Origin: Sepiola atlantica
Taxonomy: Eukaryota; Mollusca; Cephalopoda; Sepiida; Sepiolidae
Length of the DNA: 64,000 nucleotides
Direction: 5' to 3'
Assembly: GCA_963556195.1 (NCBI GenBank)
Contig: OY744533.1
Location: forward strand, 48,289,249-48,353,248
The notes beneath the pieces are model-generated. The model was given only the letters and a program-made list of their open reading frames with translations, was not told the origin of the DNA and did not search any database. This document shows positions 34,162-45,785 of the stretch, in pieces; positions within the stretch are counted from its first letter, which is position 1; each line of letters begins with the position of its first letter. The position numbers were made by a program, and so were the translations under genes.

Positions 34162-34457
34162 TATATTTTAAATATTTAATATTTATAAAAATATTATTGT
34201 TTATCAGCCCCCTCCCACAGAGGCTGGGCACTTTTCGAGGAGCTTTAATAACAAGTAGTACAAATAGCTATATGCAATGATCCGACTCGTAGATCACTCT
34301 TAATTACTTGGTGGATATTAGTAATTCTACTATTTACAGTTGAAATTCCCATTTATTTACTAATTAGTTTCCAGTGGCCTTCCGGTAAGATCTTCGACTG
34401 CGAATCAGTGGCGATTTGTGTTCGGGGTTCGCGCCCGGTGACCGTTGGGAACTAGTT

Positions 34458-34502
34458 CCTAGACTGAAGATACCGTTAGCATGAAACATCGATGTCTCTA
34501 GG
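34458..34502 (+). ncRNA. Hammerhead ribozyme, monomer 3, stem II damaged
   Basis: Same stems I and III, core and GUC, but stem II reads TACC-GTTA-GCAT, leaving one pair (C-G). Self-cleavage is expected to be weak or lost. Confidence 0.75.
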
Positions 34503-34798
34503 TATATTTTAAATATTTAATATTTATAAAAATATTATTGTTTATCAGCCCCCTCCCACAGAGGCTGGGCACTTTTCGAGAAGCTTTAATAACAAGTAGT
34601 ACAAATAGCTATATGCAATGATCCGACTCGTAGATCACTCTTAATTACTTGGTGGATAGTAGTAATTCTACTATTTACAGTTGAAATTCCCATTTATTTA
34701 CTAATTAGTTTCCAGTGGCCTTCCGGTAAGATCTTCGACTGCGAATCAGTGGCGATTTGTGTTCGGGGTTCGCGCCCGGTGACCGTTGGGAACTAGTT

Positions 34799-34843
34799 CC
34801 TAGACTGAAGATTGCGTTAGCATGAAACATCGATGTCTCTAGG
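34799..34843 (+). ncRNA. Hammerhead ribozyme, monomer 4
   Basis: Intact fold identical to monomers 1 and 2. Confidence 0.85.
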
Positions 34844-34885
34844 TATATTTTAAATATTTAATATTTATAAAAATATTATTGTTTA

Positions 34886-34906
34886 TATATATATATATAT
34901 ATATAT
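34886..34906. repeat. (TA)n tract ending the hammerhead array
   Basis: Short TA run directly after the truncated fourth monomer. Confidence 0.9.
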
Positions 34907-37750
34907 CGTATTTTGGGTCGTTGCCTTCTAGATATATCCGCTTGCAAAGACATTAATAGAGCTTAATTCTCTCGCTTTAACCATGATTATTTGCCGCATA
35001 GTTTCAGGGGTTCAGAAAAGAGTTAAAATGTTAACTTGGGTCTGAGGTTAGAATCATGTTACCGGCAGAACAATCATACTCCACACTGATGATTCTCGGA
35101 AAAGGATGTATGTGTATAAAAAATTTAAAATATTTATCATAATATTATATATATATATATTTATATATAGAGAGAGAGATTTATATATGTATATATATAT
35201 ATGTATATAATATGTATATATATACATATATATATATATATTTAGAGAGAGAGTGCGAGGAGTAGAAGATAATCATTTCTACTTACTTTTGAGGCAATAA
35301 AATTCCTCACAGCAGACACTGAATCAATAATATATGTCACCATCGAACCAGTCTAGAATCGTCTCAATATTTATATTGACAAAGTACAGCATATACAAGG
35401 CAAATGCTTTGATTATTTGAAATCAATAGATTTTCATGAATGTTCGCGTAGGCTGGCTCATAGCCACAAGAGGTTTGATATGAATACAGCAACAGAATAT
35501 AATCGTTTAGAAATATAGAATAGCTGTCGCTGCCAATCTTTATATAAATGAAACAATCTATTAGCATGTGTACATGTAGACAAATATGCCTGTGTATATG
35601 CATTCATTTTTATATTTATGTACATAACTTATAAAGTAAAGTGAGATTTCCCCTATTTCGTTGACTGGTATAGCTTTCTATCCAAAATCTGCATAAGCAG
35701 CGTGTTTTCCGAGACTATAAGTTTATTTCAGTCGCTTTCAGCGATTTTTATATTTAGCCTTGCTTGAAATCGTCTCTTAAGACAATCATCCATAGAGGAA
35801 GCCGATCTTCTACAACTGTCATCTATATCCATCGAGATTTGTCATAGGACATATTTTATTGGTTATAACCGTTATTATCTTGTATTTCGATTTTGATATC
35901 GCATGTTAGATACTCTACATGTTCTACCTAAACAAGGGACGCTCCCTCTACATCCACTTTCTTTTTTATATCAGAAGCGTTTGATTGGCTACTACAAATG
36001 ATTGCTTTTACATTCTCGCTTATCAGAATAACAGATTAACCGATTATATTTATCCCACACCTTCGGCCTTTGGTCATTCTCCACCGATTTTATCTTCCTT
36101 TAATATGAACATCGTGGACACTATTGCTTTATGCATACATCTAATATACTCTATTTTAATATTATTAAGCGCTTGTCATGCCTTAAAGCACACTAATTTT
36201 GCATTCTTTATGATTCAATTACTTATCTATCATTTGTATTATTTCCGTCCGATCGATTACACGATCGATTTTAGAAATTTGAAACCACGCACTCACTGAC
36301 TTACCTATAATCGTTATGACAACATGACTATGCTATCTGTTGCCACTACGTATCTTATTAATCATTTATTTCAGTGCTTCTGCACTAAGATCATAAATGT
36401 CACATGTGTACAAAAATATCGACTATTACGTTATCATTTAATAATAGGCATTCATTGGAGAGTCAAACAACACCCTTTCTTGATTTAATTAAGATATTTA
36501 TTCCATCGTAGTGCCGTTAGTTTACTTGAAAGAAGTCAGTTATTTAAATTATTTATTTGTCATAATTAACCCAATATTTGGACTAAATAAATAACGTCTT
36601 TATAAAAATAGCTTTACTTATTAAATTAAACTAGCTATAATGCAAGTCAGCCATTTTAATGAATTTCTTTGTGCTATTTAAAACCCTATATAGAAGCAAA
36701 TATTTATTTACATAAAATAATTAGTGATTATATTAGATTTACTATAACGCATTTTGGTAAATTAAATCGACTATAATGCATTTTGGTTTCTTATTAAACA
36801 ATTCAGTCTTTTCAGTGAATTACTTCATGAAATAAAAATCCTATTTTGAAAGAATATTTTATTTCCAAAAATCATCCCTACGTACGCACAACGTTGTTTT
36901 AGTTATGAAAAAACACTAACGTTTAAATGTTCATTTTTTATATCTATTAATTTGATCTTCCTTCTAGTGTTTGTGTATAGGCACTATTATTTAACCGACC
37001 TCAGAAATATTTTAAAACACCAACAAATCTTCGCTTTTATGTATGTACTTTGCTGTGGGGATTCTCGTTCTTAGCTATGAAATAATACGAAAGTTCAAAT
37101 GTTCATTATTATCTCAATTTATATAAAGTTATGTATCTGTATATGTTTATATATTTAGATGTATACGATTCACTCTTAAAAACTATTCCGTACGGGAATT
37201 CGTTTTACCCGTCCTGGTACGGGTATTCTTTCAAGTAATGCATTAATTGAATAATTAAAGAACACAATAATTAATACTTATACAGAGTTAAAAATTCGAT
37301 TTAAAAAACCTTAATGATTAAGGTTAGAAGGAAGAGTTTATTGGGTTCTTCAAATTTTTGGAGCAACGCCACAGTACGTGTCCTTCATGTGTATCTATAT
37401 AATAAAGTTGTAGTTCATGCCAATGTGTTTGCTTGTCCACGACCTCCTCCTCCTAGAGTTTTGAAAATGGAATTATATAACCATAGATATTCATAAACTC
37501 CATTACCCAGGGTACGTTGATAAATATCTATCATTTTGATGAAAAAGAGTACGAAATTATCGTTGGGTCTGCGTTCGCGCTTCACATCCATAAATAGAAA
37601 ACATTTTACTTTATTTAAGTTATTACTTAAAAATTATAGAAATTAAATATCTATCGCCTTCTATGTTCTATATTAATACAATTTTAGTTCATGTCTGTCA
37701 GTTTTTTTGTTCACCGACTCTTCCTAGGTTGTCGTCAAGATTTATTATGA
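34907..37750. other. AT-rich stretch, no recognised gene
   Basis: Contains TA/GA-rich low complexity at 35147-35256 and an imperfect internal duplication at about 36610-36850 (ACTATAATGCA and later blocks repeated). A reading frame at 35985-36299 shows no domain. A family F-like piece lies near 37115-37180. Confidence 0.45.
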
Positions 37751-37754
37751 TTAT

Positions 37755-38045
37755 TTATTTAACGGCTCTTAAGAAGAAATTGAAATTCATGGAGTCTTGC
37801 TTAATTAGCGTTAATGACTATGAATAAAATAATGGAAATCTGAAATATGTGAGTTCTCAAATGGGTGATAGTGCCTATATCATGCCCCTAAAATCTCTTT
37901 AAAACACTCAAAAGAAACTGAAATTGAAGGAATATTTATTAATTGATATCTAATACTTACTGTTAAAAAAATCTGAGATATCTGAATTTTCGCGAAATGC
38001 TACCATCTGCTCTTGGACACTTTTGCATACAACTAAATAAACTTA
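37755..38045 (+). repeat. Dispersed repeat family G, copy 1
   Basis: Aligns with 61960-62250: AAGAAATTGAAATTCA, CTTGCTTAATTAGCGTT, AATGACTAT, CTCAAAAGAAACTGAAAT, AATATTTATTAATTGAT and GATATCTGAATT follow in the same order. Noncoding. Confidence 0.7.
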
Positions 38046-38157
38046 ATAGATCTCACGTCACACAGTTTCACGGCTAGCAGATGATCATAATGATCGGTTA
38101 ACTAGTTTGTGGTTGAATCCTATACATACAAATATATAAACATATACACATAGCTAC

Positions 38158-38163
<6 letters not shown>

Positions 38164-38207
<44 letters not shown>
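38164..38207. repeat. (TA)n microsatellite
   Basis: Dinucleotide tract. Confidence 0.97.
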
Positions 38208-38211
<4 letters not shown>

Positions 38212-38389
38212 TACATATATATAAATATACATATATATATATATATTATTGTGAATTTTCAGCGTATGTTCCGATGTGTGTGTGTGTGAATGTTCGCTTT
38301 TGAAATAAAAACAAAACAAACCATTACCTATGCACCTTACTGCCGTGTTTATTAATCTCTATAACTAATGGTTGACATTTAATACGCAC

Positions 38390-38395
<6 letters not shown>

Positions 38396-38449
<54 letters not shown>
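38396..38449. repeat. (TA)n microsatellite
   Basis: Dinucleotide tract. Confidence 0.97.
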
Positions 38450-38454
<5 letters not shown>

Positions 38455-39066
38455 ATGGTTTTATTCCATTTTGCTACATAATATATTGTGTTTCTTTAAC
38501 GTTTAAAAGAAACGTCAAACGTCAGGCATTTTGGAATCCACTGTTCAAATTTCTATAATTTAACAACATGAAATTTGGGATGGATAAGAGGGAGGGGAAT
38601 GAAGACGAGATTCGCATATAGCAAAGAAAGGAAAAGAGGAGGGGGGATTTTAACGGTTGATATTTTAAGAAATTGGGTGGGATGGTATTTAGTGTCTGGG
38701 TTATTGTGACCTTAATCTTAACTGGACCAGAGAGTGGGATGGATTTGAATTTATATAATCAAATTTAAAATATTGTCGCATATATTTGGTGGTTATCGAA
38801 TAAAAAAAGGTTTGATAATTTTAATTTAGGGTATTAAATACCATACTAGCATTCCATTTCTATATTAATTAGTCGTCATTATCCAATAATATTACTAGTT
38901 ACGGCTTTTATAATGATATTAATATCAGTAATAGAAGTAATTCTCGTTGTGATTATATTTGTTAATTGTAATTATAGTATACTAATAATAAAATTAATAT
39001 TAATTAAATTAATATTAATTAAATTAATATATAAAAGCAGTTTAGTGGTGATACTACTCTTATTAT

Positions 39067-39073
39067 TAATAAA

Positions 39074-39131
<58 letters not shown>

Positions 39132-39200
39132 CCAATGATACTTACGATAGTCGTAATGACAATAGTACTACTACTACTACTAATAATAATAATAATAATA
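39067..39200. repeat. (AAT)n and (CTA)n trinucleotide tracts
   Basis: Long AAT run to about 39130, then shorter ACT and AAT runs. Confidence 0.95.
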
Positions 39201-39659
39201 ACCCCGCTACTCGCAAGGTCAATGGACATAATAAGTATACAGATGATGGCAAGCTATAATAGTTCCACCACTAATAATAAAGACTGAATACCGGTCAATA
39301 ACTAAATGGTCATGGTGGTAATCAGATTTTGGTATTTCAAAGGATTAAGTAATTGAAATTAGATTAATCAAGTGATATCAGAGTTTACAGCTATTACAGT
39401 TATGAGTTTAAGTGGGGGATAATTTTGGTAGACTTGTTTCATGGTGGTAGTATGACAGAGAGGTTTTTGGGGATGAAAATTATAGGTAATACTAAGAGAT
39501 TTGATGTTATTGATGGTTCAGTGAGGTGGTTATATATCTATAGATTTGCCAAGACTTGCTGGGGTGGGGTTGGGTTATACATTTGGGTGGGTGGGTAAGG
39601 GGTTGTAATGTGTGTTTAGGTAGTGCATAATGGGGAGGGGTGAGGTAAATGTGTAGGGA

Positions 39660-40005
39660 AGTATCTAGGAGAAAGAAATGTAATGATTCAATTTTATATA
39701 TGAGGGGTTGGTGTGGGGTTTAGATGGAGTATGGGGGTTGCTAAGGAGGTAGAGTCTACTATGCTTATAGTTAATAGATGTCTCTTGTTTTCTATTTAGG
39801 AGTTTATTTCTGTCTTTAAGACGGATAATTTCCAGTTTTTCATTTAGACATAACCTACATGGTGAGTTCATTGATTTGCAGGTGCTAGATTTTTTTAGGA
39901 TTTTCCACTTTATTATAGGAGTTTCTTTTTTTGTTTTTATTTTGTGGTAGTGTAGTGATAGTCTAGTTTGGCCAGGGTGGTTAGGGTTGTTGAATGAGAG
40001 GTTTA
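39660..40005 (-). pseudogene. Penelope-like element C-terminus (GIY-YIG type)
   Basis: Minus strand: LSFNNPNHPGQTRLSLHYHK, TPIIKWKILKKSSTCKSMNS, PCRLCLNEKLEIIRLKDRNK and LLNRKQE. This is the second half of a PLE endonuclease (H..SF..., the IKW.I block, C.LCL.EK..I, LN...E). The YIG half would lie 5', where a (TA)n tract (40013-40077) interrupts. Homologous to 59925-60420 but better kept at its end. Confidence 0.75.
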
Positions 40006-40007
40006 TG

Positions 40008-40012
<5 letters not shown>

Positions 40013-40077
<65 letters not shown>
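40013..40077. repeat. (TA)n microsatellite between PLE and Tx1-like LINE
   Basis: Separates the PLE remnant from the LINE's upstream sequence. Confidence 0.97.
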
Positions 40078-40078
<1 letters not shown>

Positions 40079-40273
40079 TAGCAGGGCTACCCGGCTTTCC
40101 CCGTGCTCTCTCTTCTCTGGTCGCCTCATTTAACCGCCCCCTCTCCCCGCTGCCACCTTCTCCCTGTGGCCTTCGGCGAAAGCTGTCTCTTCATCCCCCT
40201 TCCTCTTCCATTGCCCAAAGCAAAAGTATGAAATATTTCTATTAAAAGTGCCACCTCTGTCTGTGCCTTCTCT

Positions 40274-40772
40274 ATAAGTATGTATCTCTACCCTGGCGCG
40301 TCTACTGTATACGTACCTATCTCTACCCCGGTGCGCCAAATATATACGTAGCTATCTCCGCCCCGGGGCGCATACTAGATACGTACCTATCTCCACCAAG
40401 GTGCACATACTATATACATACCTATCCCCGCCCGGTGTGCATACTACATACGTACCTATCCCGCCTCGGTACGCATACTATATATATAACAATCTTTGCC
40501 CCGGGGCGCATACTATATACGTACCTATCTTCGTCTTGGTGCGCATACTATATACGTACCTATCTCTGCTCCGGTGTGCATACTATATACGTAGGTATCT
40601 GCTCCCCGGTGCGCATACCATATACGTACCTATCTCCACCCAGGGGCATATACTATATATATACCGATCTCCGCCCCGGTGTGCATACTATATACGTACC
40701 TATCTCCGCCCTGGTGCGCATACAATATACGTACCTATCACCGCCCCGGTGCGCATACTATATAAGTACCTT
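40274..40772 (+). repeat. About 14 x 35-bp monomers upstream of a Tx1-like LINE
   Basis: Unit close to CCTATCTCCGCCCCGGTGCG followed by CATACTATATACGTA (35 bp), about 14 copies. It leads directly into the LINE 5' region and ORF1. By position it could be a 5' UTR promoter array, as in some L1 elements with tandem 5' monomers; this is inference. Confidence 0.75.
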
Positions 40773-41055
40773 TGCGGGTATGCAAACCAAAAGAGGGTTG
40801 CTCCCCAGAAGGGAAATCCCCCAGTGAGGTAGCAAAACCCTATAAAGACACAAACAAGTTTAACTGCCCGGATTTAAGCGCGCCGAGGACAATCATCCCT
40901 AAAAGCGACCTCCATTACGGGAGTACAAATAAAAAGGGACTGCTGGCCTAGAGGGTTACTCTCGCAATGGGAGAGTTAAACCCAAAATTGTATTCAACAA
41001 GGTATACTGCCTGAAAAATAATGACAGACATACATCAGGAGCTGCAGTTGGGTCG
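40773..41055 (+). other. Probable LINE 5' UTR
   Basis: GC-richer sequence linking the 35-bp array to ORF1, with GAGGGTTACTCTCGCAATGG. No gene seen. Confidence 0.45.
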
Positions 41056-42279
41056 ATGTTCGGTGCTCCAGTCGTATTTGAGAATGACTGTGCTGCACCC
41101 GAAAGTACCATTGCTGCATTCCGAGCCGCCTTCGGTGACATCTTGTTCGAAGGGTCACCAGCAGAAGTCAGAGTGAGGTCTGCCACCAGCTCACCCCCAG
41201 CTTCCAGACAGAAGACACCACAAATCAATAAGTGGTTCTAGGTAGACCTGGCTCAGGCACAGAACGACTACCGACCGGAACACTTCTCACAATGCTCGTA
41301 TGCAGGGTCTGCTTCACTACCAGGGGGGACCACATACATGGATCCTACTTCATTAGAGGGTGACCACCCAAAACCTTCACCAAAAAGACAGTCCAGACCA
41401 AATACGAGGAAGGGGGCTGTCAACAAATTATCAACTCCTGGTGCTACCAGAGAAGTTCAATGGCCACCACTACCCTTCACAGACTCTCCCATCCAAACTG
41501 GGTAGCGATCAAAACTCCCAGTGACTCCAACAACTGCAGCGACTTCACTTTCTGCTACTCCAGCTTCACATACTCAAGTTCTAGAGATCTCAGTGACAGT
41601 AAAGAAAGCCAATCGGGCCCCAGGCACAACTCTCACCAGAAGAATACAGAAAACACTTCAACGAGCAGTACCAGACGTACACCGAGGGTGACACCATCAA
41701 ATTACTCCCGGGTACTCTGGAACAACTTAATAAGAGAGGTGTGTTACTCATCACGTCCGACGCCACTGCAAAAGGACTCACTAGCATCTCCAAAGACACC
41801 CTTATAAAACTGCTGGGGGCTCTCAAGATTCCAGAAACCTACATACTGCGCAGGAGCTACGCCATGTGGGACATACTTCTCCCAACCCAGCAGGATGCCG
41901 AGAAGGTCACCAATGAGGATATGCAGTGGAATCAGATAAAACATCAAGACACAAGGAGAACTACAGTGTCTATCCTTGGCGTCCCATGTTACGTCAGACC
42001 AGAACAACTAGGGGGTGTAATGAGCCAATATGGTGAGGTCGATGCGGTTATTCCGGTCCGCGGGCTAAGAAACATCCTCACTGGCGATTACCAACTTAAA
42101 ATATTCCTCACCCACTCCAGATTCCTTACCATCCGGGTCCAGCTCAAGTGTGAAGGCTGGTCACTTTTACTGATTGTGGAAGACAAAAGGCCACATTCTT
42201 GGCACTTCCAGGCGATAGGGCATATGGCCAAGAACTGTCCAAAACGGAATCCAGCATCAGCGAAGAAAACCATTGCAGG

Positions 42280-42342
<63 letters not shown>

Positions 42343-42570
42343 GGCAGCAGTTGCTACCGCAGCACCAACAACGTCAGGCTGGAATACAGTCGTTAAAAAA
42401 GGGAGGAAACTATCAAATACTACCCCCAATTCCAGCCAGGCAGAAACACCAAAAGAAAAACGACCCCAGTGCAGCCCTATCAAAAGTCGCAGCAGCAGCC
42501 GTCTACTGTAATGTAAGTAGATACCAAGACGGCAGCTATAAAAAGGAAACACCCGATCCACTCGTCTGAA
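41056..42570 (+). pseudogene. Tx1/L1-like LINE ORF1 (RNA-binding, zinc-knuckle protein), broken
   Basis: First frame starts MFGAPVVFENDCAAPESTIA and runs to about 41720 with two stops. After a frameshift, 41741-42511 gives ISKDTLIKLLGALKIPETYI, VSILGVPCYVRPEQLGGVMS (RRM-like fold region) and HSWHFQAIGHMAKNCPKRNP. The last is a CCHC knuckle that has lost its first two Cys (S and F instead). A (TCA)n tract at 42283-42342 adds about 20 Ser after the knuckle. ORF1 of Tx1/I-type LINEs binds element RNA for retrotransposition. Not functional as it stands. Confidence 0.7.
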
Positions 42571-43398
42571 TCGGAAGGGGAGCTAAAAAGCGATGGGGAG
42601 GAGGAATAATCAGGCAATCCAAAGATCTCAAAAGAGATCGAGAAATAAAATGCCAAAAAAGTGAAAGAGGCTGAGTCTCACTCCCCTCCCACTGAAAAAG
42701 AACATGAAGACACTCTTAATATCACGTCTAATGCACAGCCCCCTCAACCCCAACCCCCACCTTTGGCTGAGCAGAATACCCCTCCCCTTTTCAACACCCT
42801 CTCAGTTTGTCCCTATCCCCGATCCTGCAGCATGGGATTAGAAGAACAGCATACCAGTACAACACCTACACTCCATCCTCCTCTTATAAGAACAGAAAGA
42901 ACAAGAAAGCTCCCCTTTCTTCCGGGGTATCGAATCTGTGAAGCAGATCCCGCGAATGCAGCCACTGACGTGTCAGTAAAGCAGAGAAAGCTGCTAAAAA
43001 AGCTATACCTGCTTAAGCAAGCCAGTGAATGATCCATAACTATTCAGAGATGCTCCCATGATCACCTACTTTCATCCGGAAACCAGACGGAGGTGGCCGC
43101 ACCAAGGCACTTTGGCGAATGGTGGAAGCAGCCAAGACGGCAATCCCGAACATCAAAACGTGTGGATAAAGACCATCCTAGTCTGAAAGAGACATTAACA
43201 AAATGTGAAGGTAGGGCCCTCTTTATGTTCACCCCTCTTTTTATCGAGCACTTAAGATAATCTTTCCTTTGGACGTTGAAAGCGCGGTGTGAAACGGACG
43301 GTTTACGTCCGAACTGCTGACAGACAGTTTCGGCCTAGCCTGCGGCGTGCTCATTCCCGAGGACTTCGGTACCGTGTGTGACATTGTCTTGATACAGT
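42571..43398 (+). other. Between ORF1 and ORF2 of the Tx1-like LINE
   Basis: Pro/Ser-rich text continues ORF1 in places (42661-43032, ending with a Lys-rich stretch), then 43033-43398 shows no domain. Probably the ORF1 C-terminus and the inter-ORF spacer. Confidence 0.4.
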
Positions 43399-45195
43399 GA
43401 TCATGGCCTTGTACCTGGCTAGTTGGAATGTGAGTAGCATGAGAACCCGAAGCAGAGTTGCTCGCGTGCTGAGGGAACTGTAGATATTGTTACGATTCAG
43501 GAGACCAACTTCGGTTCGCATGGGGATTGTCATGTGCTGACTAATGACTTTGATGTCTACTCAGCATATGGCGATATCCATAGTCGTGGTATCTCTGTGC
43601 TAGTGTGACGCACCCTTTCTGCGACGGTTAGCGTTGTACATACGGATGCGGAAGGGCGGCTGGTTGTAGTTGATGCTGCCGTTGATAACAGCAAGTTTCA
43701 GATCATTGCGTTTTATGCGCCCAATTCTGCTGGCGAGAGGGTTTCCTTTTTTCGGCGGTTAAAGGTGTTCCTCACGGGTCCGGAGAGGGTAGTATTGATG
43801 GGGGTTTGGAATACCATCCTTGATCCCAAGATAGATAAGGTCGGAGGAGTAGCTGGTCGGATTGGTGTGAAAACAGTCTGTCTGACTTGATGGCTTCATG
43901 CGATCTTGTCGACAGATTTCGTCTGGATCACCCGGAGTGGGAGATATGGACGTGGTCTAGTAGTGTGACTTCCGTTTCATGTACTTACTTGGATCGGATA
44001 TTAATTAGAAGGGGCGATATAGAGGTTCTATCTTGTCCCACGTTTCACCCATTAGATCATTCGGACCATAAACTAGTTATGGCTAGTTTGAATTCATGTC
44101 ATAAGTCTAAATTAGCCGGATGCTGGAAACTGAATACTTCCTTACTGGAGTTACGCGACTTCCAGGAGAAGGTGATATTAATTCTTCAGCAAGCGGTTAT
44201 TAGTAGTAAGTGGTGGGTTAGTACTAAAGCTAAGGTTAGGCGCTTTTCCGTCAAATACAGCCAAAGCCCCGCTCTTGATAAGGCTAGGGCGAAAAAGCGA
44301 TTAGATGATAGACTGACCCGGGCGGTGGCTGGAGGGAATCCCCTAGAAATAGCACTAACTAAAGGAGACCTGAATCGCTTGTCTAGCGAGCGGTATGAAG
44401 GTCAGGTAGTTAGGGCTAGGTTAAAGAAAGTTTCGAACGAAGCCGTGAACGTTGACGCTGTAGAGTGTAAAGCTGCTCTACGTCGTGATTCAGACCGGTA
44501 CATTCGGAAAGTCAAAAATATGGAAGGACGTGCCCTCGTATCGTCTCGTGAGATTTGCGGGGGGTTCCGTGAGCATTTGAAGGAGCACCTCACCCAACTG
44601 AGGAGTTTGATAGCTATTTAGCCGACTCGCCCCGTCTTCTAGCGGCTCAAGCGGCTGGCTGTGATGGTATGGTTACAGAGTGCGAGATCATTACTGTGTT
44701 GAAGCAGGTCAGCTATAACAAATCTCCAGGACTTGATGATTTGCCCTACGAATTTTACTTTAAGCTGTCGCCCATGTTGGTACATATTCTGAAAGATGTT
44801 TTCAACTATTGATTTACTCAGGGATCCATCCCTAGACAGATTACCTAAGTAGTGATTACATTACTGAAGAAAAAGGGCCAGCATGGTGGGGAGGATCTAG
44901 ATGATTATAGACCCATAACTCTGCTAAACACAGAGTTGAAGATTTTGGCAAGAGTTCTTGCGAATCGGTTGCAGACAGTTGTTGGCGACTTGGTAAAACC
45001 TGCACAGAATTATGCTGTGAAGGGGAGATCAATTCAAAACAATTTGCATAGAGGGAATAGAAGACGACACGGAAGCTGCGCTGATCAATTTGGATCAGTC
45101 CAAGGCTTTTGATAGGGTCAACCACCGTTTTTTGGGATTCGTTCTGGAGGCCGACGGTTTTAATCCGGACTTCCGCAAGTGGGTCTCCATTTCTG
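43399..45195 (+). pseudogene. Tx1/L1-like LINE ORF2, endonuclease + N-terminal RT, 3'-truncated
   Basis: From MALYLASWNVSSM (43403): apurinic-type endonuclease text TIQETNFGSHGDCH, IIAFYAPNSAGERVSFFRRL, MGVWNTILDPKIDKVGG (catalytic Asp of G-D-WN replaced by Val), TYLDRILIRR and HPLDHSDHKLV (SDH kept). Then CEIITVLKQVSYNKSPGLDD, PYEFYFKLSP (RT start), LDDYRPITLLNTELKILARV and LDQSKAFDRVNHRF (motif A). It stops near 45195 before motifs B-E. At least three stops/frameshifts. Clade call from the YRPITLLN..LKIL.R.LANRL pattern. Confidence 0.8.
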
Positions 45196-45463
45196 TACTT
45201 ATAACCGTATTTATTTATTTATGAAAAAACTATGGAAACATGTTAAGATTGCAAACTTGTTTGATACTATCCTAAGTAGGACGGCCGTTAGAGTAAATGT
45301 GGTATTGGGGTGACTGACATGATTCTAGTTAAGAGTAGGATAGACATTTTTATTACTTTAGACAAAGGATGACCAACGACACCCATTTTCCCCACACTTT
45401 TGATGACCTTGTGCCTAATTTGTTTTCAATGTTAATCTTCTATATTTTCTGCAAATAAATAAT

Positions 45464-45778
45464 TCAAAGTGTAGTATCTGTTCCGATCGATGATACACCC
45501 TATAGACCTGTACCGTCTCCGGGCCTTGATTCTGCTGGTCTGAGGGATTGTCCTGCGCAGTTTCAGGAAGTTCACCCTCCCAGACTTTGCCTTCTCACCC
45601 TTTGAGAAGGGGCTAGTTTATTGCTAATCGCCTGAGGCGCACCTACCGGGGAATGCCAACGAAGCTGCCCAGGCATTTTATGTAGGCCAGAGCGCTCATC
45701 ATCTCGGGCGCTGGCTTTCCTATCCTACTTTCCGACCTTGTGTCACATCTTACCGCTGTGGGAGGGAGTAAATGAAAG
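45464..45778 (+). mobile_element. U2-headed SINE, family A, copy with short head
   Basis: Starts inside the U2 part (TCAAAGTGTAGTATCTGTTC) and runs through the same body as 29870-30216: GATTGTCCTGCGCAGTTTCA, ATCGCCTGAGGCGCACCTAC, CCGGGGAATGCC, GCTGCCCAGGCATTTT, ending GGGAGGGAGTAAATG. Followed at once by another U2 head. Confidence 0.8.
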
Positions 45779-45785
45779 AAAAATC

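Larger units (their letters stand above)
33549..34885 (+). mobile_element. Tandem array of four 341-bp hammerhead-ribozyme monomers (Sm-alpha/retrozyme-like)
   Basis: Monomers start at 33549, 33890, 34231 and 34572, exactly 341 bp apart; the last lacks its final roughly 28 bp (TCAGCCCCCTCCCACAGAGG region) and runs into (TA)n. Monomers differ at only a few positions each. Each has a tRNA-like segment with A and B boxes, then a type I hammerhead. Such composite units (Pol III promoter plus hammerhead, as tandem repeats) are known as Sm-alpha in schistosomes and as retrozymes in other metazoans; they are transcribed, self-cleave to monomers, and can circularise and retropose with help from other elements. 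No protein is encoded. That this array is transcribed is inference. Confidence 0.9.

Noticed and set aside
40274..40772. CRISPR array
   Set aside because: Eukaryotic context and no spacers; contiguous 35-bp tandem units. The same applies to 46090-46575.
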